Origin: Siphonobacter sp. BAB-5405
GTDB lineage: Bacteria; Bacteroidota; Bacteroidia; Cytophagales; Spirosomataceae
Assembly (NCBI RefSeq): GCF_002872335.1
Contig: NZ_NJAG01000029.1
Location: 1-63,947, forward strand
Length of the DNA stretch: 63,947 bases
Reading direction: 5' to 3'
Part shown: positions 46,407-55,866 of the stretch, piece by piece
Position numbering within the stretch: position 1 is the stretch's first letter
Layout: each line of letters begins with the position of its first letter
Notes under the pieces: generated by a model
Told to the model about the DNA's origin: nothing
Seen by the model: only the letters and a program-made list of their open reading frames with translations
Database searches by the model: none
Made by a program: the position numbers and the translations under genes

Positions 46407-47021
46407 TTAAAGCGTTACGCCAACGGAAAGTTGAGCAGATGTATTTTTTGCATTACCCAACACTTGTTGAGCCACAAACGAATCCGCCACTTTCTGCAGA
46501 CCCAGGTTGTACCGCGTACTGATCAGGAATTTACCAAAATACAGGGTTAGTCCTGCTCCTACACCGTAATCAAACCGTTTGAAGTTATCGGTATCCAATA
46601 CCGTTGATGCTCCACCTAAACTATTATTGTTTTCAGCGGCAGCTTTCAACAGATAGCCAACATACGGTCCGGCGTGAATATCGACAAAATCTCCAATCTT
46701 AAACGTAGCCAGCACGGGTACTTCTACATAATTCAATTTGAACTTGTTTTCATTTTCAAAATTAGCGACATTAAAGGTAGCCCGGGTTCCTTTGTTCGTA
46801 TAACCTACCTCCGGCTGGATATACAGGAAATCGGTAATCACCGGAATCTGGGTAAAGGCACTGACGTGGAAACCGTACAAGGGATTTCGGTCCGTGTATT
46901 CCTTGATGCGAAGGTTACTGGCCGAGAATCCTCCCCGAATCCCGGTACGAGCCGTAATAGACTGGGCAAAAACGCTGGTCGTAGCCAGACAGAAGGCAAA
47001 AATGATTGCTAATTTTTTCAT
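46407..47021 (-). CDS. Outer-membrane beta-barrel protein, PorT-like
   Basis: 204-residue small barrel with a signal peptide (MKKLAIIFAFCLATTSVFAQ). Alternating strands such as ARTGIRGGFSASNLRI, YGFHVSAFTQIPV, LYIQPEVGYTNKG and LNYVEVPVLATFKIG end in QLSVGVTL, with the aromatic/hydrophobic last residue. This is the PorT-family (outer_membrane_beta-barrel) type that is very common in Bacteroidota, function unknown. It is in the same direction as the OmpA lipoprotein gene 69 nt upstream and might share its transcript. Confidence 0.82.
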   Translation of the reverse strand: MKKLAIIFAFCLATTSVFAQSITARTGIRGGFSASNLRIKEYTDRNPLYGFHVSAFTQIPVITDFLYIQPEVGYTNKGTRATFNVANFENENKFKLNYVEVPVLATFKIGDFVDIHAGPYVGYLLKAAAENNNSLGGASTVLDTDNFKRFDYGVGAGLTLYFGKFLISTRYNLGLQKVADSFVAQQVLGNAKNTSAQLSVGVTL

Positions 47022-47089
47022 GGATTAAAAGGGTTGAGCGATGAATGTGTTCCTAGGGCTTACTTATTGCCCCTTCTGAGCGTCCTGTT

Positions 47090-47770
47090 TCATTTGTTCG
47101 TTCGCAGAATCGCGATTTCTACCCGGCGGTTCAGGCGACGACCGTCTTCGGTATCATTGCTGGCTACCGGTTGATTGAAGCCGTACCCTTTGATGGTCAT
47201 CCGACTGGCTCCTACGCCTTCCTGACGTAAAAAGCTGGATACGGCAGCGGCCCGGCGTTCGGACAGATCCTGGTTGTATTCGGCCGTACCCCGGTTATCG
47301 GCGTGACCTTCAATCAGCAAATTGGTATCGGGATTTTTCTTCAGCGTTTCAGCCAGTTTAGCCAGATTTTCGCGGGTTTGCGGACTGATTTCCGTCGAGT
47401 TATAGGCAAACAGTAACTGGCCATCCATCGTTACGCGAATCCCTTCACCGACGCGTTCTACCTTGGCGGCTTCGCCCATGTCTTTCTCAATCTGTTTGGC
47501 CTGTTTATCCATCTTACGACCAATGATTGCTCCGGCGGCACCCCCTACAGTAGCTCCCAGAATCGCTCCAATGGCGGTGTTCTTCGAAGCACTACCAATC
47601 ACGCCTCCGACTACGGCTCCGGCACCTACGCCAATGGCCGTACCTTTCTGCGTTTTATTAAACTTGGATTTTTTCGGTTCCTGAGCGTTTCGGTTACACG
47701 AGAAAAAACTGGCACTAAGCGTGGAAGCCAAAACCATCATCCACATGCCTTTTACAATTACGCGTTTCAT
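47090..47770 (-). CDS. OmpA-family lipoprotein with glycine zipper
   Basis: 226 residues. Lipobox-like SASFFSC at the N-terminus, then a glycine-zipper region (GVGAGAVVGGVIGSAS, then GAILGATVGGAAGAIIG, two hairpin-like helices) and an OmpA domain (about 120-225) that binds peptidoglycan: LFAYNSTEISPQTRENLAKL, LLIEGHADNRGTAEYN, LSERRAAAVSSFL and NRRVEIAI. It anchors the envelope to peptidoglycan, like YiaD. The start is the ATG at 47770. Several residues of the peptidoglycan pocket (Asp in HADNRG, Arg in NRRVE) are present. Confidence 0.93.
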   Translation of the reverse strand: MKRVIVKGMWMMVLASTLSASFFSCNRNAQEPKKSKFNKTQKGTAIGVGAGAVVGGVIGSASKNTAIGAILGATVGGAAGAIIGRKMDKQAKQIEKDMGEAAKVERVGEGIRVTMDGQLLFAYNSTEISPQTRENLAKLAETLKKNPDTNLLIEGHADNRGTAEYNQDLSERRAAAVSSFLRQEGVGASRMTIKGYGFNQPVASNDTEDGRRLNRRVEIAILRTNK

Positions 47771-47965
47771 GGCTTTACTAAAGATTGTTTACGAATGTAC
47801 CTACGAAAAAAAGGTCGCCCGGAGTTTAAAAATGATCTTGAGATTTGTTAAAGAGCGTTAAAATCATTTATACGTCACTGATATTCAGCCTAATGCTTAA
47901 AGATCACACCATTAATCCGCAACGATGAAAAATGGGAAATTATTTACTCAAACCACAAATACTCT

Positions 47966-48003
47966 AAAAAAAAACGACTCTTCCCAAGGCTGGAAAGAGT
48001 CGT
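47966..48003 (-). terminator. Intrinsic terminator of the ferredoxin gene
   Basis: 9-bp stem ACGACTCTT/AAGAGTCGT with a 12-nt loop. On the minus strand the T tract is TTTTTTTT, about 28 nt after the stop codon. Confidence 0.8.
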
Positions 48004-48031
48004 CAGTACTAAAATAAAAACCAAATAAATC

Positions 48032-48337
48032 CTATACGTTAAGCTTCAGGCGTTCGACGACCTGATTTCCAACGAGGTGGCTCTGAACGATTTCTTCTAC
48101 GTCGGATAATTGTACATTTCCGTAAAATACGCCTTCCGGATACACGACCATGGCAGGTCCGAATGCACATACGTCCAGACAACCCGTCTTCTGAGCACGA
48201 ATATCGACTTGTAAACCCAGTTCCTTGATTCTTCCCTTAAAGGCTTCTACCAGAGCCAGTCCGTGTTCTTCGCCGCAGGAACGCTTCGGGGCAGGTTTTT
48301 GATTGGTACAGATGAAAAGATGCTTTTTATATTTCAT
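48032..48337 (-). CDS. Thioredoxin-like 2Fe-2S ferredoxin
   Basis: 101-residue cytosolic iron-sulfur protein with the thioredoxin-like ferredoxin fold. The four cluster ligands are Cys10 (LFICTNQ), Cys21 (KRSCGEEHG), Cys53 (KTGCLDV) and Cys57 (VCAFGPAM), the C-x10-C...C-x3-C pattern of the family. It may supply electrons to a cobaltochelatase- or formate-dehydrogenase-like enzyme; no partner is adjacent. The frame is open further upstream, but the ATG at 48337 begins MKYKKHLFICTNQ, the usual start. Confidence 0.9.
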   Translation of the reverse strand: MKYKKHLFICTNQKPAPKRSCGEEHGLALVEAFKGRIKELGLQVDIRAQKTGCLDVCAFGPAMVVYPEGVFYGNVQLSDVEEIVQSHLVGNQVVERLKLNV

Positions 48338-48357
48338 AAGGCTCGTTACTTGAGCTA

Positions 48358-48365
48358 CAAAAATA
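48358..48365 (-). promoter_or_regulatory. -7 element of the ferredoxin gene
   Basis: TATTTTTG on the minus strand, a perfect match to TAnnTTTG, 20 nt before the chosen ATG. GTG lies at the -33 place instead of TTG. Confidence 0.5.
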
Positions 48366-48401
48366 AGGCTCAAACACTGGTATACACTACTTTCCTTGGT
48401 T

Positions 48402-49490
48402 TTAGATCAGAGCCGGGGCTAAGAGAGGCATCGTTACCACAAAATGACCGTCGGTATCACTGATAACAGGCTCGGGTTGAGCCAGTAGGCGATACTTCGA
48501 AGCAATGTTCGCCAGTCCTACCTGATGCGATACGACCCGCGTTGTTTTGCGTTGCAGGTTATTGCCCACCCGTAACCATCCCTCTTCGGTAACACCGATG
48601 GTGATACGTAAGGGCTGATGGGGCTGGATTCGATTGTGTTTCACCGCGTTTTCAACCAGTAACTGTAGGGTTAGCGGAGGTAATAACCACTCCCGATACG
48701 AAGCGGCTACCTCAATCGACAACTCAACTCCCTGCTGGTACCGCGTCCGGAGCAAATGATAGTAGGCTTCGATGAAATCCAGTTCCTGGGAAAGACAGGC
48801 CAAATCCTGATCATTGGTTTGCAGCAAATACCGATAGACGCGGGCCAGTTGTTCGACGAATTGCTCCGCCTGACGAGGTTCCTCCGTAATCAGCATTGAG
48901 AGCACATTCAAACTATTAAAGAGAAAATGCGGATTGACCTGATTTTTGAGAATTTCCAGCTGATTGACCAGAGCTTCGCGTTTGTACGCCTCGGCCATGA
49001 GCGTCTTTTCTTTCCATTTCTGGAAGGTATAGTAACTCTCGTACAAGCCTACCGTTAAGAAACTGGCCGTAATACTGATGCAACCAATCGTTACATACGT
49101 AGAAAAGGTTGGAGCAAAAGTCGCCATTCGTTCATACACCCCTACCTGTTTGTACACGCCCCAGAAGATAAGAACGGTAACTACGGTATTCATCAGAACA
49201 AACACTCCCAACTCCAGAGCAATCCGTTTCGGCGTTTGTTCAATGCCCGGATATCGGCTGATGATTCGACGGATGAGTACCGCCTGAATCAACAATCCAC
49301 CAAAAACAATCAGGTACGAGGCACTGGTGGTCACCAGAAAAATCTTTCCGTTCTGAACATAAGGTTTGCCCAGCCATACGAAGTTGCCCAGGGGTACGGT
49401 CCAGGAAACAATGCCCAGTAACATCCAGACATTCGCTCCGGATAGTTGAATAAACGGTAAGCTAAATAAACGGTGGATAAACGTTTTCAT
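48402..49490 (-). CDS. Orphan LytS-type sensor histidine kinase
   Basis: Third kinase of this family in the window (362 residues), with five or six N-terminal helices (VWMLLGIVSWTVPLGNFVWL, LIVFGGLLIQAVLIRRII, ALELGVFVLMNTVVTVLIFW), the conserved His188 in LKNQVNPHFLFNSLNVLS and the N box LLVENAVKHN. Its N-terminus (MKTFIHRLF) resembles the kinase at 34.5-35.7 kb (MKELIHRCF), so they are paralogues. No response-regulator gene is adjacent, so it must signal to a distant regulator, perhaps the LytTR one at 33.7 kb. This is inference. Confidence 0.92.
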   Translation of the reverse strand: MKTFIHRLFSLPFIQLSGANVWMLLGIVSWTVPLGNFVWLGKPYVQNGKIFLVTTSASYLIVFGGLLIQAVLIRRIISRYPGIEQTPKRIALELGVFVLMNTVVTVLIFWGVYKQVGVYERMATFAPTFSTYVTIGCISITASFLTVGLYESYYTFQKWKEKTLMAEAYKREALVNQLEILKNQVNPHFLFNSLNVLSMLITEEPRQAEQFVEQLARVYRYLLQTNDQDLACLSQELDFIEAYYHLLRTRYQQGVELSIEVAASYREWLLPPLTLQLLVENAVKHNRIQPHQPLRITIGVTEEGWLRVGNNLQRKTTRVVSHQVGLANIASKYRLLAQPEPVISDTDGHFVVTMPLLAPALI

Positions 49491-49680
49491 TCCAGAGCCG
49501 GATCGGATACAGAGGTAGGCATGCAGCCCGATAGGTCCTGAAAAGCGATCAGGCCCCTACCTTTGAAAAGAATCACACACCGGGCGGAAAAGCGTACTTA
49601 CCTTTTCATAATGGCTACGTAAATATAAGTAAAGCAGTCCCGTATTTGATGGATCCGATCCGGTAAATTCTTGCGTTTGG

Positions 49681-50202
49681 CTACTCTTTTTCAGACGCTT
49701 GTACTTCGTCCAGCACTTCCAGCGAATCACCGACCTGAATGTTTCCCTCCTGTAAGACTTTCGCCGTAATGCCGCCGTGTCCCCGCATGGCGTTGTATCC
49801 ACCCACACCGAGCACTTCTTCCATCCGACTGCAGGGATGGCATTCACCCGTGTATTCGAGTACGACTTCACCGATTTTAAACTGTTTACCTTTTAAGGCC
49901 TGTAGGTTCACGCCCCGAATGACCAGATTTCTGCGTACGTCAGCCGGGTCTACCTGTTCGCGGCCGACGAAAGAAGCAACGGCATCCAGGTGCTCGCGGG
50001 AAATCAGCGTTACCTGTCGTTTGCTTTCGGGTTGACCTTTATAACGGTCGCCATCCAGTCCCGTACCGATGCGTACGTAGGTTTCGGGTACGGATTCTAC
50101 GGGTTTACGCGGACCGGTTCGTAAGCCAATCCATTCCAGGGTGCCGGGCTGGCTAAAGTGATTCATCAGTCCGTGCATGGGTCTTTCCTCTGCCATTGTC
50201 AT
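49681..50202 (-). CDS. MOSC-domain protein
   Basis: A 173-residue MOSC-domain protein related to the molybdenum cofactor sulfurase C-terminus. The MOSC fold is shown by LEWIGLRTGPRKPVESVPETY, GLDGDRYKG, VTLISREHLDAVASF and the conserved cysteine region YTGECHPCSRMEE, plus RGHGGITAKVLQEG. It may handle sulfur or molybdenum-cofactor intermediates; stand-alone MOSC proteins also include the YiiM group that detoxifies hydroxylamino-purines. The start has several possible codons at MTMAEERPMHG; the first ATG is used here. Confidence 0.85.
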   Translation of the reverse strand: MTMAEERPMHGLMNHFSQPGTLEWIGLRTGPRKPVESVPETYVRIGTGLDGDRYKGQPESKRQVTLISREHLDAVASFVGREQVDPADVRRNLVIRGVNLQALKGKQFKIGEVVLEYTGECHPCSRMEEVLGVGGYNAMRGHGGITAKVLQEGNIQVGDSLEVLDEVQASEKE

Positions 50203-50233
50203 TTCTAGTTTGTATAACGAAAGATACCCATAA

Positions 50234-50281
50234 AAAATCGTACGTCCGGTAACTCACCCCACGGGTAAGCCACCGGACGTA
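50234..50281 (-). terminator. Terminator of the glycan-locus operon
   Basis: Outer stem TACGTCCGGT/ACCGGACGTA (50241-50281) enclosing a smaller CTCACC/GGGTAAG-type pair; on the minus strand it is followed by CGATTTTTTATG. It lies 24 nt after the stop of the last gene. Confidence 0.7.
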
Positions 50282-50304
50282 GCGAAAATCGATGCAAAAA
50301 GAGA

Positions 50305-52268
50305 TTACTTTTTCAACGAATTAATCCAGGCTGCAATTTTCAGAGCATCTGCTTTCGGAACCTGCGGCATGGGCGGCATTTCCGTGGCGTAATCCGGCCA
50401 GTTCTCGGGCTTGGGATTGTGAATCAGCTCAACAATTTTTTCGTTGGTATATCCCCGCTTGGCTACTTCCGTATACGCCGGACCCACCTGACGCTTACTG
50501 GTCTGATGGCAGGCCAAGCAGGTATGCTTGGTGAGTAAGGGCTTCACTTCATCGTAGCTCGGTACATTTACCTTTACGGTTTTGGGTCCGGTTTTGGCAG
50601 GAGTGGTTTTTCCGTTACCCGTAGCAGGCGTTTCTTTTTCCGGAGCGGACGTTTCAGCGGCTACGGCCGTGCTCCGCGTACTGACTTCACTCATGGCCAG
50701 TTTTTTACCCGTTGGAATATTGTTCAGGGTATAGAACGCCTGCGGGTGTACGAGTGAGTAAAAGCCTTCCGTACTCCGCACGCCATCCAGACGCAGTTCG
50801 TGGATGTAATAGCGACGCAGATTATCGACAATCAGGCGAGCTTTCAGTCCATCTTCCGATACTTTAACCCCTTTAATGGCATTGCTCTCCCGTAGAATTG
50901 GAGGGCTACCATACACCGGGTGGTACTTATAAACAAAGCTATCCACCGTATACGAAGCCAAGTCTTCGGCCGACTTCCGATCCACGGGTTGCGTAAATTC
51001 GATTTCAAACCCATCGGGCATGGCCCGTACGGCCTTCATTTCGAACGGCGTTTTTTCATTCCAGACCAGGCGTTGGAGACCTTCGCTGGCTTCACCGGCG
51101 GAGCCCCAGCCCCGATTGGTTTCACCCACGAACAGTGAGCCATCTTTACCCCAGGCCATCCGCAGTACGCCTGACTGGAAACCAGCCCGGAAATCGAAGG
51201 ACGCTCCCTGGTATTCATCGTTAATTTTTTCCATGAACACCCGCATGATCTTCGATTGTCCCTGATCGCCTACCAGTACCTGTCCGGCGAACGGACCGAA
51301 ATTACCCTGAGGAATTTCAAGAATCTCGGAGTTGGAAATACCCTGGATACCGTGGGGTAACCAAACGGCGGGCAATTGCAACGCCGGGAATTTCTCTTTC
51401 AGCGTGTATAAAGGAATCGGCGTTTCGTCGACCACGTTCTCGGGTTTGATGGCCCGACCATTGGCATCGCGACGACGACGGGAATCCACAATCGCATACA
51501 CGTCCTCCTGCTTGATCTTCACGGGGGAGTTTGGCAGGTCCGACCAGCGTAAACCCGCTGGGTGACCCACCCAGGCTCCTTTTTTCAGGTGCCATACGCC
51601 ACCCGAACCAATCCAGTCGCCCTGGTTATCGCTGTAGAATAATTCACCGTCGATGATCCCTAAACCGCAGGGCGAGCGTACGCCCGTGGCCCAGGGTTTC
51701 ATTTGCCCGTCTTCGGTAATGTTCATCACCCAACCCCGCCAGGGACGCGACTTTCGCCCGCCCACCATTCTTCGTTACCAAAAGCCACGTTGCCCGAAAC
51801 AAAGAAGCTACCGTCCGGAGCGATTTTAGGGCCGAAGCTGTACTCGTGATAGTGACCGGACAAAGGCCAGGCGTATACCGTCTCCAGTACATCGGCTTTG
51901 CCGTCCTTATCCGTATCGGTCAGTTTGGTCAACTCGCCGCGTTGGGCACAGTAGAAGGATCCGTTTTTGTAAACCAGACCCAGTATTTCGTGCAGGCCGC
52001 TCGCGAACTTGCGGAAAAACGGGCGACGGCTCGTCGGGTTTTCAACTATATAGATGTCGCCCCGACGGGTGGATACGCCCAGATCTCCGTTGGGCAATAC
52101 GGTCATTCCGCCCACTTCCAGTAGCGTACCTTCGGGAGCGGGTACGCGAAAGATGCGGAAAAAATCTTCTTCTTTAGGTGATTCCTGAGCCACGGCAAGC
52201 GTAGTCGTCAGTGCCAGCGAAGCCAGCATCGACGCCCGACGGAACCAGGAAGTATGGAATAAAGCCAT
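50305..52268 (-). pseudogene. Frameshifted beta-propeller dehydrogenase-like protein with cytochrome c
   Basis: Two overlapping frames make one protein. The N-terminal part (start 52268; signal peptide, then RVPAPEGTLLEVGGMTVLPN and a beta-propeller) stops after GNEEWWAGESRVP. The second part (to 50305) resumes with RPWRGWVMNITEDGQMKPW and continues the propeller, then a proline-rich linker and a C-terminal cytochrome c domain with CLACH. Near 51742-51744 the plus strand reads AGGGAC where AGGGGAC (one extra base) would rejoin the frames. The product resembles PQQ-type or L-sorbosone-like sugar dehydrogenases. It is the last gene of the sugar locus, 9 nt after the DUF1080 gene. A sequencing error is as likely as true loss. 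Confidence 0.8.
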
Positions 52269-52277
52269 AACGATTGC

Positions 52278-54122
52278 TTAGAATAAAAGGGAGTAACTGA
52301 GTTTTCCACTACGCATGGGCACGAGCAGTTCCTGCTGGCCATTCACCTGACGAATCAGGGGTTTCACACCACTTTCCAACTGGATGTAGTAGGCTTTGTC
52401 ACCGATCAGGTACAACTGATCATTCAGCGTTTGAATACGCTCGGCCTGAGCCAGACGGGCGTACAGATCAGCGGCGGGTTTTTCTACCGTAATCTCACGC
52501 TTCACGCCTTCCCGACCGGGCAATACCTGAATGGCATCCTGTACCAGCGAACCGTAGCTCTGGTAGCGAAACGTCGGCTGATTTTCCTTTAGCGTATAGC
52601 CTTTCGGACGGAACTGACTGCCCACCGTATCCGCAACCCAGGCGGCCTGCGGCGAAGACAGACGACTCAGGCTCAAAGCCGGTACACCGAACCGTTGCAC
52701 CATACCCGTAGGCCGTGAAGAGCCATCGCCCCGACTGTTCCACATGGGCGTAGCGTCGAGAAATTCTCCTTTCCAGACTTGCACCAGGGCTCCCTTGTCA
52801 AGATCGTAGGTATAATGAACCTCTTCCGGACTACCGACAGAAATGGCATGCGTGACGCGTACCCGCTCGCGGCCGTTCGGCACGTCCATGAAACTGCGGT
52901 GTACAATTGGGTTGTTCGCTTCAATCAGGATGGGGCCATTTTCGTTACCCGTCATGCCTTCCGCATTCCCATCGCCCAGGTAAAAGGGACGCAGACCCGT
53001 ACCCGAGATCATCAGTCCGAGCGAAGGTGCACCGCGACCGTTGAGTTTGGAATACATCAGTTCAACCGGCACATTTCCGGCGGGGAGTTCTACCGTTACG
53101 GGAGCACTCCGCATGGTCCAATCACCGACCGATTTGCCATTTACTTTCAACGCGGTAAAACCGTTGACGCCTACGACCTGCATCGTGTACGAACCCGCTT
53201 CTTTCACTTGCAGCGTGCCCTTGTACTGAATCAGGAAGTTACTTGGCGTGGAAACGACACCAGCCGACAGGGATTTGGCATTTCCTTTCGAAGCTGGCGT
53301 AGCCGTCTTCAGATCGGGTTCCTTGTCGTAAGCACCGGTGTATACTTGATAGGTCAGAGAGGTTAAAGCGGGACGAGGTGTATCGTACGCAGTGTATTGA
53401 ATATTACGGAAAGCCACGGCTCCGTGATCGCCCTGAATCAGGATCGGGCCATGGGCTACTTCATTATTCGCCAGCGGACCCCGCGTAGGACCGGAAAGCT
53501 CTACGTTTTCGTGGATGGCTACGCCATTGAGTTCCAGCCGAACGATACGGGCATTTTCAATCTTTACGCCTTTGGCATCGAAACGGGGAGCCTGAAAGGA
53601 GATCCGCAGGTGTTGCCACAGACCGGGAGCCTTGCTGGCATTTTGCCGGGCCGCCTGGCCTTCGTAGCCTTCTTTACCCGCTCCGCGTTTGTCATCCCAG
53701 CGTTGGTAGATGGAACCGTTATCACCGATTTTAGCTCCTTTGACGCCCCAGCTGTCCATAAGCTGGATTTCGTAACGACCTTGCAGGTAAATGCCCGAGT
53801 TGGAACCTTTGGCCATCAGGTAGTCAAGCTCCAGATCGATGTCTCCGTGTTCGAGGCTCGAAAGCAGGTTGGCTTTATTTTTCTCGTTGGGAAGATTGAC
53901 CAGTACGCCTGAGCCTTTGCTTGTACTGAGCGTGGCCGACAGGGGAGCTGACGCGTCCCCTACAATCTGCCAGTTCGAACCATTCGGTTTCTTGAAGGCA
54001 CTCAGATCGGTCAGCTTCAGGGCCTGCCCCGTGGGCGTCTGCTGAGCCCAAACACCGGAGTGAAGCACGCAGCCGACCATCAACCCCCAGAGCAGAGGTT
54101 TATACGGTTGTTTCAATTGCAT
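52278..54122 (-). CDS. DUF1080 (3-keto-disaccharide hydrolase family) protein with PA14-like domain
   Basis: Exported protein of 614 residues (signal peptide LLWGLMVGCVLHSGVWA). Residues about 30-235 are the DUF1080 beta-sandwich (DIDLELDYLMAKGSNSGIYL, QGRYEIQLMDSWGVKG, then GPILIQGDHGAVAFRNI), whose known members hydrolyse 3-keto-glycosides. A PA14-like domain follows (FLIQYKGTLQVKEAGSYTMQ, ALKVNGKSVGDW, about 290-380), likely a carbohydrate binder, then a C-terminal beta-rich part. The start at 54122 gives a signal peptide. It is co-directional with SusD (98 nt upstream) and the propeller-cytochrome gene, so they form one operon. Confidence 0.88.
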   Translation of the reverse strand: MQLKQPYKPLLWGLMVGCVLHSGVWAQQTPTGQALKLTDLSAFKKPNGSNWQIVGDASAPLSATLSTSKGSGVLVNLPNEKNKANLLSSLEHGDIDLELDYLMAKGSNSGIYLQGRYEIQLMDSWGVKGAKIGDNGSIYQRWDDKRGAGKEGYEGQAARQNASKAPGLWQHLRISFQAPRFDAKGVKIENARIVRLELNGVAIHENVELSGPTRGPLANNEVAHGPILIQGDHGAVAFRNIQYTAYDTPRPALTSLTYQVYTGAYDKEPDLKTATPASKGNAKSLSAGVVSTPSNFLIQYKGTLQVKEAGSYTMQVVGVNGFTALKVNGKSVGDWTMRSAPVTVELPAGNVPVELMYSKLNGRGAPSLGLMISGTGLRPFYLGDGNAEGMTGNENGPILIEANNPIVHRSFMDVPNGRERVRVTHAISVGSPEEVHYTYDLDKGALVQVWKGEFLDATPMWNSRGDGSSRPTGMVQRFGVPALSLSRLSSPQAAWVADTVGSQFRPKGYTLKENQPTFRYQSYGSLVQDAIQVLPGREGVKREITVEKPAADLYARLAQAERIQTLNDQLYLIGDKAYYIQLESGVKPLIRQVNGQQELLVPMRSGKLSYSLLF

Positions 54123-54219
54123 GATGGTAAAATGTTGAATAAAAGGCGGCAAGTAGAAAAAAAGAGGATTAACGTTCGGAACATACGTTGCTCCGTCCGT
54201 TAATCCTCCAATCAATCCC

Positions 54220-55851
54220 TTATTGAGCCGGATAACCCGGGTTTTGCTTCAGGTTCGGGTTGGCTGCCAACTGACGCTGGGGCAGCGGATACAGGTTTTT
54301 GTTTTGATCACCGCTCGGCGTGTGATCCCACCAGCTGGCAGTCACGAATTTGCCAAAGCGAATCAGATCCGTCCGGCGTTTGCCTTCGAAGATGAATTCG
54401 CGACCACGTTCGGCCAGCATTTCATCCAACGTCAGCGTAGCCGTCGTGTAGGCTTCTTTCTCGAAATCAGCGGCGGAGAATGCCCGCTTGCGAACGTCGT
54501 TCACCAACTTCACGGCCTCTGCCGTAGCCGTTCCACCGCTTTTACGCATGAGGGCTTCCGCCTTGTTGTAATAAATTTCTGAGAGACGGTACAGTGACCA
54601 GTCGTTGCTCCAGTACTTCGGCTCCGACTGGCGGCCCGGACGGTACTTGTTGAAACGAGCACCGCTGTTTTCTTCACCCGTAATCATGGAAGAAGCGGTT
54701 CCGTTTTCACTCGCCCGACGGATTTCTTTCACAAATACCAGCTGGCGATCTTTGTATTCTTCCGTACCCAGTACCGGACGGGTGGGATCAGCCGCGTAGA
54801 ATTGGGGTCCAATCAAAAACCACTGTTTCTTGCGAAGATCCGTATCCTTAAACGCATCGTAAGCCGAAGGAATGACAACGACCCCGTTATTACCATTATT
54901 ATCACCATCGTAGATGTACCGCTGGTTAAAGTGGTAGAAGTCACTATTCCAACCACAACGCGTGGAGGTTAACTGAGCATCGTACACCAATTGGAACAGG
55001 ATTTCCTTCGAGTTATTATTGGTGTTACTGTAAGTAGATACTAAATCCGCATCCAATACAGGAGCTCCGTTCAAACCTCCCGTCTGACCGCTGATGATCT
55101 TGTCGCAGGCGGCAATACATTCATCCCAGCGGGCCTTTCCAGACCATACTTCGGCATTGAGGTATAACTCAGCCAGCATGGAGTAACCCGCCGCTTTCGT
55201 GATCCGGCCGATATACTTTTGTTCGAGGTTGGGCAGTAAGTCAACGCTTTCGGTCAATTCCTTTTCCACGAAAGCGAATACTTCCGCCCGGGGACGTGTC
55301 TCGGGACTCGTTGGCGTTCCTACCGTCGTAACGATGGGAATATTGCCGTACATGTCCATCAGTTTCATGTAGTGGTACGCCCGGAATACTCGCAATTCAG
55401 CAATGAACGCGTTTTTGTCCGTTTCACTGACACCTACTTTCGCAAAATCCACCCGGCTAAAATCGCCCAGGGCGTTATTACAGAAACCTACCCCCGTAAA
55501 CATCAGGTTATAGGGGTTCCATACGGTGTTTTCGGTGTACGACCAGCTGTGACCATGCAGACGAATCCACTGGGCATCATCGTACCCGTGACGACCCTTC
55601 TGCGGCCAGGCTAACTGATCCGCCGAAAGTTCGGTAATCCGCCAGTGACCGTTTTGTCCGGTCGGAGCAGTCCAGGCGTTCGCGTGCGTATACGGACGCA
55701 GTACGGCTGAAAGAATTTCCTGACGGTTGTTATAGAATTTGGAAGCGTCAATTTCATTATACAGCGTCTCATCAAGATCGGTACAAGCATTCGTACCCGT
55801 GAGAATCGCCAGTAAGCCAGCGTACACCAGCCCTTTATAGTAACGTTTCAT
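54220..55851 (-). CDS. SusD/RagB-type nutrient-binding lipoprotein (second pair)
   Basis: 543-residue surface lipoprotein: signal peptide ending in LTGTNAC with the lipobox, then TDLDETLYNEIDASKFYNN. It has the TPR-like helices typical of SusD (FIAELRVFRAYHYMKLMDMY, AAGYSMLAELYLNAEVW, LYRLSEIYYNKAEALMRKSG) and the C-terminal ERGREFIFEGKRRTDLIRFG. It belongs to the main SusD group (PF07980-like), distinct from the SusD-like_2 protein of the first pair. It is the partner of the STN-SusC gene 15 nt upstream. A bound glycan is expected; no specific sugar is indicated. Confidence 0.93.
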   Translation of the reverse strand: MKRYYKGLVYAGLLAILTGTNACTDLDETLYNEIDASKFYNNRQEILSAVLRPYTHANAWTAPTGQNGHWRITELSADQLAWPQKGRHGYDDAQWIRLHGHSWSYTENTVWNPYNLMFTGVGFCNNALGDFSRVDFAKVGVSETDKNAFIAELRVFRAYHYMKLMDMYGNIPIVTTVGTPTSPETRPRAEVFAFVEKELTESVDLLPNLEQKYIGRITKAAGYSMLAELYLNAEVWSGKARWDECIAACDKIISGQTGGLNGAPVLDADLVSTYSNTNNNSKEILFQLVYDAQLTSTRCGWNSDFYHFNQRYIYDGDNNGNNGVVVIPSAYDAFKDTDLRKKQWFLIGPQFYAADPTRPVLGTEEYKDRQLVFVKEIRRASENGTASSMITGEENSGARFNKYRPGRQSEPKYWSNDWSLYRLSEIYYNKAEALMRKSGGTATAEAVKLVNDVRKRAFSAADFEKEAYTTATLTLDEMLAERGREFIFEGKRRTDLIRFGKFVTASWWDHTPSGDQNKNLYPLPQRQLAANPNLKQNPGYPAQ

Positions 55852-55866
55852 GAATGCGTTCGAATA

